Part shown: piece by piece, positions 42,700 through 51,180 of the stretch
Numbering within the stretch: the stretch's first letter is position 1
How the letters are laid out: every line of letters begins with the position of its first letter
NCBI GenBank assembly: GCA_002335055.1
Contig: DDCH01000004.1
Span: 62,001 to 126,000 of the forward strand
Direction: 5' to 3'
From: Sulfurimonas sp. UBA2011
GTDB taxonomy: Bacteria; Campylobacterota; Campylobacteria; Campylobacterales; Sulfurimonadaceae
DNA: 64,000 nt
Notes under the pieces: generated by a model
Told to the model about the DNA's origin: nothing
What the model saw: only the letters and a program-made list of their open reading frames with translations
Databases searched by the model: none
Translations under genes and position numbers: made by a program

Positions 42700-45324
42700 T
42701 TACTTTAAAGAAGTAAGTTGTTCTAAAACTTTTACGCGTTTAGCTTCTGCGTCTGCTAGAAGTCCACGGTTTTTAGCAAGTACATCTTCGGGAGCATTTG
42801 CTACGAAACGTTCGTTGTTTAACATGCCGTTTAGTTTGCCTATCTCTTTTTGAAGTTTTTCATCTTGTTTTTCTAACTTGGCGATGATAGAACTAAGGTC
42901 GATGCTATCAGTTGGGATGAAAGTCTCACACTTGTCTGAGATGTCACTTACTGCATTTGCTATCTTAGTATCTGTAAATGTTACTTCTGTTACTTTTGCA
43001 AGTTTGATGATAAACGGAAGCATCATTTCTTTTTCTGTGTCAGATAAACCATCTATCTTTACAAAGGCTTTTTCTATTTTCTGGTTTGCTAAGTCTACAA
43101 GAACTTTCGCACGACGGATGGAAACGATTGCATCCATGATGATCTCAAAAGTTGCTTCTTCTGGACGTTGCTTAGTTTTTGTTGGAAAACGCATAAGCAT
43201 GATAGACTCACCATCTTCTAAGCTAGTTCCACTAAGCTCATGGTAAAGGTGCTCCGTGATAAACGGCATAAATGGATGAAGTAACTTCATAGCCTCTTTA
43301 AACACAGCTCCAAGTTCTACTATAGAATCTTTGTCAGCTTTACTGAGCTCTATACCCCAACCACAAAACTCATTCCAAAGGAACTTGTACATTACAAGTG
43401 CTGCATCGTTGAACTTGTACTCATCTAAGTAAGCACGAACTTCTTTAGTAGCAAAGTTAAGACGCGAAAGCATATACTTACCAAGAGGTGTCTCTACACA
43501 AAAACTATTTAAATCAGGGAAAACATCTACATTCATTTGAAGGTATTTTACTGCATTGTAAAGTTTGTTTGTGAAGTTACGGTTTAACTCTAACTTCTCA
43601 TCACTCATACGGATGTCACGACCTTGAGCGGCAGATATAGCAAGAGTGAAACGCAGGATGTCTGCTGAGTACTTCTCTATAGTGTCCAGAGGGTCAACAA
43701 CATTTCCTTTAGACTTAGACATTTTCTCACCGTTCGCATCACGCACAAGTGCATGAAGATAGATGTGTTTAAATGGAAGTTGACCGTTGAAGTTTTCACC
43801 CATCATCATCATTCTAGCTACCCAGAAGAAAAGGATGTCAAAACCAGTGATAAGAAGAGTGTTTGGATAGAAGTCTGACATATCTGACTCGTTCCAAAGT
43901 GTTCCTTTTCCTTCTTCACCATTTGCACGACCAAGAGTAGAGAACGGCCATAGAGCAGATGAGAACCAAGTATCTAGAACATCAGGGTCTTGTGTTAAGT
44001 TTTTACTTGAACACTTAGGGCAAGACTCAGGATTTTCATCTTCTGTTGCATACTCATGTCCACAGTCATCACAGTAAAACACTGGTATCTGATGTCCCCA
44101 CCAAAGTTGACGAGATATACACCAGTCACGAAGTTCACCCATCCAAGAGTTGTAAGAGTTTATCCAGTGTGGTGGGAAGAACTGAGCTTCACCTTCGTTT
44201 GTTTTAACTATAGATGCATCAGCTACATCTTTTTTAACAAACCACTGTCTAGAGATATAAGGCTCAACGATGTTTTTACATCTGTAACAGTGCCCTACCT
44301 GGTGTTTGTGGTCTTCTATCTTAACGATAAATCCCTCTTCATCAAGGCGTTTAACGATGATGTCACGAGCTTCCATACGTTCAAGTCCTTCGAACTCTTC
44401 AGCATACTCGTTTAGGATTCCTTTTTCATCAAAAACTGTGATGAACTTTAGGTCGTGGCGTTTACCAACTTCGTAGTCATTTTGGTCGTGTGCAGGTGTT
44501 ACTTTTACTACACCTGTTCCAAAGTCCATATCAACATGTTCGTCAGCGATGATTTTTACAGTTCTCTTTAGAAGTGGAAGTTGTATCTCTTTACCTATGA
44601 GGTGAGAGTAACGAGCGTCATCAGGGTGAACCATAACAGCAGTATCACCGAAGTAAGTCTCAGGTCTAGTTGTAGCTACTTCAACACTTCCTGTGCCATC
44701 AGCAAAAGGGTAAGTCATGTAGTAAAACTTACCATCATGGTCTTCGTGCTCTACTTCGATGTCTGAGAGTGCACCATCGTGAGTACACCAGTTAACCATG
44801 TAGTTTCCACGAACTATTAAACCATCATCATAGAGTTTTACAAATGCTTCTTTTACAGACTGTTGTAGTCCAGCATCCATAGTAAAACGCTCACGCTCCC
44901 ATGCAGGAGATACACCCATGTGGCGAAGTTGTTCTGTCATGATTCCAGCTGATTCTTCTTTCCAAGCCCAAGCACGTTCTAAAAACTTCTCACGGCCTAA
45001 CTCTTCTTTTGTAGTACCTTCAGCTAGGAGTTGTTTCTCAACTACATTTTGAGTTGCGATTCCTGCGTGGTCTGTTCCTGGTTGCCATAGAGTTTTATAA
45101 CCATCCATACGTTTGTATCTAGTGATAATATCTTGGAGTGTAAATGTAAGTGCATGACCTATGTGTAGGCGGCCTGTTACATTTGGAGGTGGCATCATGA
45201 TAGAGAAGTTTTTTCCCTCTTCTTGGATGCTTTTGTTAGCATCAATTTCGAAGTACTTACGTTCTTCCCAAATTTTGTAATATTTGTTTTCAGTCTCTTT
45301 AGGGTTGTATTTGTTATCTGACAT
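42700..45324 (-). CDS. valS: Valyl-tRNA synthetase
   Basis: Class I synthetase for tRNA-Val, 874 residues. Visible are PPPNVTGRLHIGHAL (HIGH motif, about residue 45), the editing domain with TTRPETYFGDTAVMVHP, KMSKSKGNVVDPL, and a C-terminal coiled coil (KLEKQDEKLQKEIGKL onward) typical of ValS tRNA-binding arms. Start ATG at 45324. It stands alone. The region behind its start holds a destroyed GGDEF gene. Confidence 0.97.
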   Translation of the reverse strand: MSDNKYNPKETENKYYKIWEERKYFEIDANKSIQEEGKNFSIMMPPPNVTGRLHIGHALTFTLQDIITRYKRMDGYKTLWQPGTDHAGIATQNVVEKQLLAEGTTKEELGREKFLERAWAWKEESAGIMTEQLRHMGVSPAWERERFTMDAGLQQSVKEAFVKLYDDGLIVRGNYMVNWCTHDGALSDIEVEHEDHDGKFYYMTYPFADGTGSVEVATTRPETYFGDTAVMVHPDDARYSHLIGKEIQLPLLKRTVKIIADEHVDMDFGTGVVKVTPAHDQNDYEVGKRHDLKFITVFDEKGILNEYAEEFEGLERMEARDIIVKRLDEEGFIVKIEDHKHQVGHCYRCKNIVEPYISRQWFVKKDVADASIVKTNEGEAQFFPPHWINSYNSWMGELRDWCISRQLWWGHQIPVFYCDDCGHEYATEDENPESCPKCSSKNLTQDPDVLDTWFSSALWPFSTLGRANGEEGKGTLWNESDMSDFYPNTLLITGFDILFFWVARMMMMGENFNGQLPFKHIYLHALVRDANGEKMSKSKGNVVDPLDTIEKYSADILRFTLAISAAQGRDIRMSDEKLELNRNFTNKLYNAVKYLQMNVDVFPDLNSFCVETPLGKYMLSRLNFATKEVRAYLDEYKFNDAALVMYKFLWNEFCGWGIELSKADKDSIVELGAVFKEAMKLLHPFMPFITEHLYHELSGTSLEDGESIMLMRFPTKTKQRPEEATFEIIMDAIVSIRRAKVLVDLANQKIEKAFVKIDGLSDTEKEMMLPFIIKLAKVTEVTFTDTKIANAVSDISDKCETFIPTDSIDLSSIIAKLEKQDEKLQKEIGKLNGMLNNERFVANAPEDVLAKNRGLLADAEAKRVKVLEQLTSLK

Positions 45325-45398
45325 GAGTAATAGCCTTAAAATCTCTAGTTTAAAATTGCGCGATTATAGCTAAATACTACTAAGCATATCCTTATAAA

Positions 45399-45858
45399 CT
45401 AAACTGCTATTCCACTTATTCTTTGTTTGATACTTGCCTTGTCTATGTACATGTTTTGTCTGCAAGTTCTAGTTTATTATTTAGTTCATGTTCAGTGTTG
45501 TAAGCACTTACACCGATAGAAAAACTCGTACGAAACATCGTATCTTTTGCTTTAAGTTTTTTCTTTAAAACACTTTCATGTATCTCATTTATATCTTTAG
45601 AAAATATAACAACAAACTCATCACCACCGTAGCGTATGACATCATAAGTGCTTTTTTTTAAGCTCATTTGCAATAATCTTCAGTACCTTATCTGAAGTAG
45701 TTTAAGTCTATCATAACAAGCATACCATCTTTTTCAAACTTACCTATTTGAGGATGTAAGAATAGAAGTGTAGATAGCAGGTGTTACTACTTTGATGCTG
45801 TTAATAGAATTTTTGTTTCATCAGTGATTACTTGTAATAGCCTATCACCTTTATTCAT
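45399..45858 (-). pseudogene. Decayed GGDEF (diguanylate cyclase) gene
   Basis: From an ATG at 45858 (MNKGDRLLQVITDETK) the sequence is broken by a stop and frame changes but keeps recognisable pieces: FEKDGMLVMIDLNYF (I-site/helix region), then the GGDEF core YDVIRYGGDEFVVIFSKD, FRTSFSIGVSAY, and after another frameshift MYIDKASIKQRISG to a TAG at 45399. At least two frameshifts and one stop are present. c-di-GMP synthesis is lost unless several sequence errors coincide. Confidence 0.8.
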
Positions 45859-45914
45859 ATTAAACAACCTTTAATGTAATGCTTGGTTTATATCATAGCA
45901 ACAGTTATTTTTGG

Positions 45915-45920
45915 TATAAT
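45915..45920 (+). promoter_or_regulatory. -10 box of the UvrD/Rep-type helicase gene
   Basis: Perfect TATAAT, 25 bp before the ATG, with GGAG about 6 bp before the start codon. No -35 can be seen. Confidence 0.5.
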
Positions 45921-45945
45921 CACAAACATTTTTTTGGAGTAGTAC

Positions 45946-48024
45946 ATGCCTTTATCACGTTTAAATAAACAACAGTATGCCGCAGCTACTTCCTCATATG
46001 CACAAAATCTTATCATCGCTTCTGCTGGGACCGGAAAGACTTCAACTATTGTGGGTCGTATCGGTCACCTTATAGCACAAGGTGTTAAACCTCAAGAAAT
46101 TCTTTTACTTACCTTTACAAACAAGGCAGCCGCTGAGATGGTTATTCGTGTTGGAGAGTACTTTGGTAAGAATGTAGCGTCAAACATAGATGCAGGAACC
46201 TTTCATGCAGTTAGTTACCGATGGCTAAAAAAGTATGATCAAAAAGTTGTTTTAAAACAACAACGCGAACTCAAAACTCTTTTTCGTTCAGTTTTTGAGA
46301 AACGTAACTTTATGAACATAGATGCAGAAGTAAAACCTTATGGTGGAAACCACCTCTACGACCTCTACTCTTTTTACCAAAACACAGAACTAGAAAACAA
46401 CTTTGAAGACTGGGTAAAAGAGAAGTATGAAGAGCATGCACAGTTTGCCCTCATTTATGCAGACGTAGTGGATGAGTTTGAGCGACTTAAAAAAGAGTAT
46501 GGTTTCGTAAACTTTAATGACCTGCTTTTAAACTTTCGTGAGATGTGTAAAACGAGAGAAGTTGGGTATAAAGAAGTGCTTGTAGATGAGTACCAAGATA
46601 CAAATGCACTCCAAGGTACACTCATAGATGCGATGAACCCACCTTCACTTTTTTGTGTTGGGGATTATGACCAGAGTATTTATGCTTTTAATGGGGCAGA
46701 TATAAGTATCATCGGTTCTTTTACAAAAAAGTTTCCAGATGCACATGTGCATACTTTGACAAAAAACTACCGTTCATCTCGTCCCATACTTTCACTCGCT
46801 ACAAAAGTGATAGAACATAATGAGCGAATCTATCCAAAACAGTTAGAAGTAACACGGACAGCAGATGCAAAAGCACCAAGTCTACTTGCATTTGATGAAC
46901 TCTTTGATCAGTATCACCAGATTGCAGGAATGATAAAAGCTTCACAGACTCCAAGAGAAGAGATAGCAGTTATCTTTCGTAACAACTCTTCGGCTGATGG
47001 TATAGAAGTAGGTCTTCGAGAACTTGACATTGCTTGTAAACGTAAGGGTGGTACTTCGTTTTTTGACTCACGTGAGATAAAAGCCATACTTGATTTATAT
47101 ACTTTACTTGTAAATGAGTCAGATATGATGGCATTTATACATCTCTTTGAATTTGCACGTGGTATCGGTTCTGCTATGGCAAAAGAGCTCTACATCGCTT
47201 TTAAAAACTTGGGTCATGGAAGTATGTTTTATGGTCTATATGCTCCTGATGAGTCTATCAAAAATCCTTTTGAGAAGAGAAAACTTAACCACCAACTTGG
47301 GCTCTTTGATGACTTCTTAGAACTCGGAGCAGTTGGTAAATATGCCAAACTTGACTTCGAGCCTAAGTTTATGAAAAACCCTATACTTAAACATCCAAAA
47401 CTTACAAAAGACTCCGCTACTTTTGTGCATAACTTTTACCTTCTTTTTCGTGATTTAAAGGGAGTAAAAAAACCTTACACAGTAGTAGAAAAAATAGTCA
47501 AATCAGCACTTTTTGGATATATTGCAGATACACTTGCAAGTAAACGAGCCCAGCTAAAAGATGGCAGTATAGATGAGAAACAAAAGACAGAAGCACTGAC
47601 TCGCATACAAAGGAAAAACCTGCTTCTTCTTGAACTGACAAAACCATATAAAGAACATGAACGTTTCTTAAATGCTATGATTTTAGGTTCTTCAGACTTA
47701 ACACAGGGTGAGGGTGTAAACCTTCTGAGTGTTCATGGAAGTAAGGGTTTAGAGTATAAAGAAGTGTATGTGATTGATCTAATGGATGGGCGTTTTCCTA
47801 ATCGAAAGTTGATGCAAAGAGGTGGTTCTCTTGATGAAGAGCGACGTCTTTTTTATGTCTCAGTTACTCGTGCAAAAGATATTCTCTATCTCTCATATGC
47901 AAAGTACGATAAGGTCAAAAAACAAAATTTTGTACCAAGTCAGTTTTTATATGAAGCAGGACTAGTGCCTAAAGATGAAGCATATAGGAAGATGGCAATG
48001 CAGGATGAAGATAAAGAAGATTAA
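45946..48024 (+). CDS. UvrD/Rep/PcrA-family superfamily 1 DNA helicase
   Basis: ATP-dependent 3'-5' helicase of 692 residues. Motif I ASAGTGKTST (about residue 26), motif Ia LLTFTNKAAAEM, motif II VLVDEYQDTN (about 210), motif III GDYDQSIYAF, motif IV NYRSSRPI, and motifs V/VI VHGSKGLEYKEV and EERRLFYVSVTRAKD are complete. Likely roles are repair and replication restart. It does not look like AddA/RecB since nuclease motifs are absent. Monocistronic with its own promoter. Confidence 0.93.
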   Translation: MPLSRLNKQQYAAATSSYAQNLIIASAGTGKTSTIVGRIGHLIAQGVKPQEILLLTFTNKAAAEMVIRVGEYFGKNVASNIDAGTFHAVSYRWLKKYDQKVVLKQQRELKTLFRSVFEKRNFMNIDAEVKPYGGNHLYDLYSFYQNTELENNFEDWVKEKYEEHAQFALIYADVVDEFERLKKEYGFVNFNDLLLNFREMCKTREVGYKEVLVDEYQDTNALQGTLIDAMNPPSLFCVGDYDQSIYAFNGADISIIGSFTKKFPDAHVHTLTKNYRSSRPILSLATKVIEHNERIYPKQLEVTRTADAKAPSLLAFDELFDQYHQIAGMIKASQTPREEIAVIFRNNSSADGIEVGLRELDIACKRKGGTSFFDSREIKAILDLYTLLVNESDMMAFIHLFEFARGIGSAMAKELYIAFKNLGHGSMFYGLYAPDESIKNPFEKRKLNHQLGLFDDFLELGAVGKYAKLDFEPKFMKNPILKHPKLTKDSATFVHNFYLLFRDLKGVKKPYTVVEKIVKSALFGYIADTLASKRAQLKDGSIDEKQKTEALTRIQRKNLLLLELTKPYKEHERFLNAMILGSSDLTQGEGVNLLSVHGSKGLEYKEVYVIDLMDGRFPNRKLMQRGGSLDEERRLFYVSVTRAKDILYLSYAKYDKVKKQNFVPSQFLYEAGLVPKDEAYRKMAMQDEDKED

Positions 48025-48069
48025 TTTGTTATAATTAGACTCTTATAACACAAATAAAAAAGGGAAAAA

Positions 48070-48501
48070 ATGTTTAATAAAAAATTAGTAATAGCACTTG
48101 TATCGTTTATAGCAGTTATGTTGACTTTTGGAGCATATATGTTAGATGAAGCTGCAAATGGTAAAAGTACAACTACAGTACTTCCAGTTATATCTACAAA
48201 ACTTGTAAAAATAGATGGTATGACTTGTGAGTCTTGTGAGTTAGCTTTAGCAGGAGCTGCTAAAAAGATGAAAGGTGTAGCGAGTATCACTGCATCTGCA
48301 AAAGATGGAAATGCAGTTGTAAAATACGACTTAGTTAAAACAGATATAGATGCTGTTATGAAAGAAATAAGAAAAACGGGTTATAGACCTATCTCTTATG
48401 AAGACTATGATGAAAAAGCGGTTAAACTAGCATCACATAAGCCTAAAGAGTCAAACACCACAATGAAATGTGGTGCAGGTAAGTGTGGAGGGGAGGACTA
48501 A
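48070..48501 (+). CDS. Membrane-anchored heavy-metal-associated (HMA) protein
   Basis: 143 residues: one N-terminal membrane segment or signal anchor (about 5-25), then an HMA domain with IDGMTCESCELAL (two Cys metal ligands, about residue 57) and a Cys-containing tail MKCGAGKCGGED. MerP/CopZ-like metal binding, probably Cu or another soft metal on the periplasmic side. A TATAAT at 48030-48035 precedes it. It overlaps the convergent EI24-type gene by 4 bp. No metal ATPase is adjacent. Confidence 0.8.
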   Translation: MFNKKLVIALVSFIAVMLTFGAYMLDEAANGKSTTTVLPVISTKLVKIDGMTCESCELALAGAAKKMKGVASITASAKDGNAVVKYDLVKTDIDAVMKEIRKTGYRPISYEDYDEKAVKLASHKPKESNTTMKCGAGKCGGED

Positions 48502-49283
48502 TCCTCACTTCTCATTTTTCTAGTTTCTAAAAAGTAGCTATGTCCTAAGTATATTATATAAAATACTGAGGCAAAAAAGACTACAAATGGAATAAGTGAA
48601 AGAAGATACAACCCCAGTGTCTTCAAGCGTAGAGTCGTAGAATGGAAGAACTTTATCTTCATGTTCTCCTCTTTTGTACAAATAGTAGACCCCACATCAT
48701 ATGTCATCATTTTATGAAAAAAGTAATATAGCGGTAGGTTAAATGCAACTATGTTTACAATGGGAATAAAATACAGTGGTATAAAAAGAATAAACATTAT
48801 AAACATAATTAAGGCCCATTTTACAGTTAAAAAGAGTGCCTCAGCTATGTTTGAATGTCCTATTAACTCTACATCACTATATTGGCGGCGTTGTAGTTCT
48901 CTTAAAATCGTAGGTGTTAAAAAACCAACAACTATAAGGGCTACAAAAATAGAGAAGTAGAGTGTTAAGAAACTACCAATAGTGTACACTAAAAAAGTAG
49001 CTATCCATGAAGTGACAGCACTACCCATAAGCCACTTAACAAGTGTAGTTCCCTCTAGTGTAGCTTGAAATGTGTCCGTGTTTTGTACACCATTTACAAT
49101 GCTAGTCTCAGTTGTATTTACTTGCATACTTCCAAGAGACTCAAGCCCAATACCAGCAACTACAAAAAATAGAGCATATAAAATAAGCATACTAAATATA
49201 AAAGGTAATAAAGAATACTTTATCATTGTACCTGTAAAAAGGTCTTTAAGCGCAAGTGCTAAAGTAGAGTTTTCGCTATTCAT
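48498..49283 (-). CDS. EI24/CysZ-like membrane protein
   Basis: 261 residues with about six hydrophobic segments. The start (ALALKDLFTGTMIKYSLLPF), the LTPTILRELQRR segment and VAFNLPLYYFFHKMMTYDVG are typical of the EI24 domain family that includes CysZ (sulfate permease). Whether this protein carries sulfate is unknown, because cys genes are absent nearby. Confidence 0.8.
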   Translation of the reverse strand: MNSENSTLALALKDLFTGTMIKYSLLPFIFSMLILYALFFVVAGIGLESLGSMQVNTTETSIVNGVQNTDTFQATLEGTTLVKWLMGSAVTSWIATFLVYTIGSFLTLYFSIFVALIVVGFLTPTILRELQRRQYSDVELIGHSNIAEALFLTVKWALIMFIMFILFIPLYFIPIVNIVAFNLPLYYFFHKMMTYDVGSTICTKEENMKIKFFHSTTLRLKTLGLYLLSLIPFVVFFASVFYIIYLGHSYFLETRKMRSED

Positions 49284-49374
49284 TTATTTCCTATATTTAT
49301 ACTCTTAAGAATTTCTTAACTTGATAGTTGTTAAAGCATTTCCGATAGGTTTGCAAATCGTCCAGGATGCAGTT

Positions 49375-49779
49375 CTACCATTTATCTTTGCTCGGTACTG
49401 CGGTCTTTGTTCCTAGTTTTGATACATAGTCTGCTATCGCATTTACTTCTTTTGGTGTTAGTAGTTGAACTGATGTAGCCATCTGTCCTCTGAGTGGTCC
49501 ACCGAAGGTCAATGCTTTATATCCTTGAATCTTTGCAATCAACAACTCTTTAGGCTGTCCTGCAATCACATATGGTACTGCTAATGGATGAGTTGTACCT
49601 TTATCACCGTGACACTTCATACATTTATCAACATATAGTGCTTTAGCATCAATTGATGGATCTGCTGCTGGTGCTTTACTCAAGTTTTTAAATTCAGTTC
49701 TACCATCATTGTTACTACATCCACTCATACTTAATCCCACCAGTAGAGCCCCTGCTATCAATCCAATATACACTTTCAT
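49375..49779 (-). CDS. Cytochrome c553-like lipoprotein
   Basis: 134 residues: lipoprotein signal (LSMSGC), then a class I cytochrome c domain with heme motif CMKCH (about residue 53) and a Met ligand likely in GQMATSVQLL. Small c-type cytochromes of this kind shuttle electrons in the periplasm to terminal oxidases or reductases. It stands alone. The gap of 210 bp upstream shows no gene except a 19-codon TTG frame that I do not call. Confidence 0.88.
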   Translation of the reverse strand: MKVYIGLIAGALLVGLSMSGCSNNDGRTEFKNLSKAPAADPSIDAKALYVDKCMKCHGDKGTTHPLAVPYVIAGQPKELLIAKIQGYKALTFGGPLRGQMATSVQLLTPKEVNAIADYVSKLGTKTAVPSKDKW

Positions 49780-49989
49780 AGTTAATCCTTTAATAAGAGT
49801 AATAAGCCTTATTCCTTTGAATACAGTATGTAAACAAGAAGTGCTTGAAATTATTATAAGGAAAATAAACTTAATTTTATATTAAATAGAAAATTAATAT
49901 AGAAAGATATATTTAGGAGAATATTTTGTTAAGTCTATTTAAAAAACTAATAGTTGATCTTGTTTTGACTAACATGGCTAGATAATATT

Positions 49990-51180
49990 TTAATGTGTGA
50001 TATTCTTTGCAGCAAGGTAAGCACTAGACCATGCAAACGCGAAGTTGTATCCACCTCTACGGCCAACAACATCTAAAACTTCCCCTACAAAGTAAAGGTT
50101 TCTTTGTTTTTTACTCATCATTGTTTTCTCATCTATTTCGCTTGTGTCTATACCACCACCAGATACTTCGGCATGTCTAAAGCCGTGAGTATCTTCTACT
50201 TCAAACTTCCAGTTGAGCATTAGGTTTGCTATGCGTTTGGCTAGTTTTATGTGAATCTCTTTACCTTTTATAGTGTTAGCTATATTTAACTCTTCAAGTA
50301 ATCCATTTGCAATTTTTATAGGGATAATCCCGACTAAAATATCTAAGATAGTTAGTGTAGGCATATTTTGAGCTACTTTAGAGATATGCTGTGAGAGTTT
50401 TTGCATGTTAAATGCAGGTAAGAGGTTTACACTGATATCTACAGCTTGAAATCCAAGCAGTGCAGATGAAACAGCTTGGGAGATATCTAAGATAGCGAAA
50501 CCTGAAACACCATAGTTAGTAAAAAGAACATCACCACTTACACTTATGTCTTTGACACCATTTAAGATAAGAGTCACTTCTGCACTCAGTTTAACACCAC
50601 TCATCTTTTTAGCTATCTGTGAGTTGAGATGGAGTTGTACAAGACTTGGATAAGCAGGAAGAGTAGTGTGTCCAAACTCTTTAGCAAACTCATCACCATT
50701 AGAATTTCCACCTAGGTGTTCACCAGCACGTGCACCTGTAGCAACTATGAGAGCATCAGAGTCATTCATGAGTTGTTTTATATTTGTAATGTGAGTCTCA
50801 GTATGAAAGACTATACCAAGACCTTTGGCATAGTCTTCAAATATTTTTACAACACTCTTTGCCTCATTTGAGAGAGGATAAGCACGACCATCGTCTAAAA
50901 TATTTAACAATAGACCGATTTCATTACAGAACTTCTCAAATTTATCAAAGCCGAAACTTTGAAGTGCAAAGTCTACAAATGAAGGATTTTGGGAGAAGTA
51001 GTCAGAAGATGAAAGATGTCTGTTTGAAATATTACAACGGCCATTTCCACTTACTAAAATCTTTTTTCCAATTTTGGTATTTTGCTCATACACTTCTACT
51101 TTTGCACCTGCTTTAGCACAAAGAATGGCAGATAAAATCCCACTCGCTCCAGCTCCAATGATAGAGACTTTTTTACTCAC
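49990..51180 (-). CDS. BaiN/HI0933-family FAD-dependent oxidoreductase
   Basis: Flavoprotein of 396 residues. The FAD-binding start is VSIIGAGASGILSAILCAKAG, followed by KKILVSGNGRCNISN, the family-diagnostic phrase. Near the C-terminus are the phrases AEVSGGGIDTSEID, LYFVGEVLDVVGRRGGYNFAFAWSSA. Substrate is unknown for most members. It follows mutS2 directly (adjacent stop/start), so both are transcribed together. Confidence 0.9.
   Translation of the reverse strand: MSKKVSIIGAGASGILSAILCAKAGAKVEVYEQNTKIGKKILVSGNGRCNISNRHLSSSDYFSQNPSFVDFALQSFGFDKFEKFCNEIGLLLNILDDGRAYPLSNEAKSVVKIFEDYAKGLGIVFHTETHITNIKQLMNDSDALIVATGARAGEHLGGNSNGDEFAKEFGHTTLPAYPSLVQLHLNSQIAKKMSGVKLSAEVTLILNGVKDISVSGDVLFTNYGVSGFAILDISQAVSSALLGFQAVDISVNLLPAFNMQKLSQHISKVAQNMPTLTILDILVGIIPIKIANGLLEELNIANTIKGKEIHIKLAKRIANLMLNWKFEVEDTHGFRHAEVSGGGIDTSEIDEKTMMSKKQRNLYFVGEVLDVVGRRGGYNFAFAWSSAYLAAKNITH

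Noticed and set aside
42878..43246. 122-codon plus-strand frame inside valS
   Set aside because: Antisense shadow of valS.
49926..49985. TTG-started frame of 19 codons with AGGAG upstream, between the cytochrome c gene and the BaiN-type gene
   Set aside because: Good ribosome binding site but too short, no family, no clear promoter; could be chance in AT-rich DNA.
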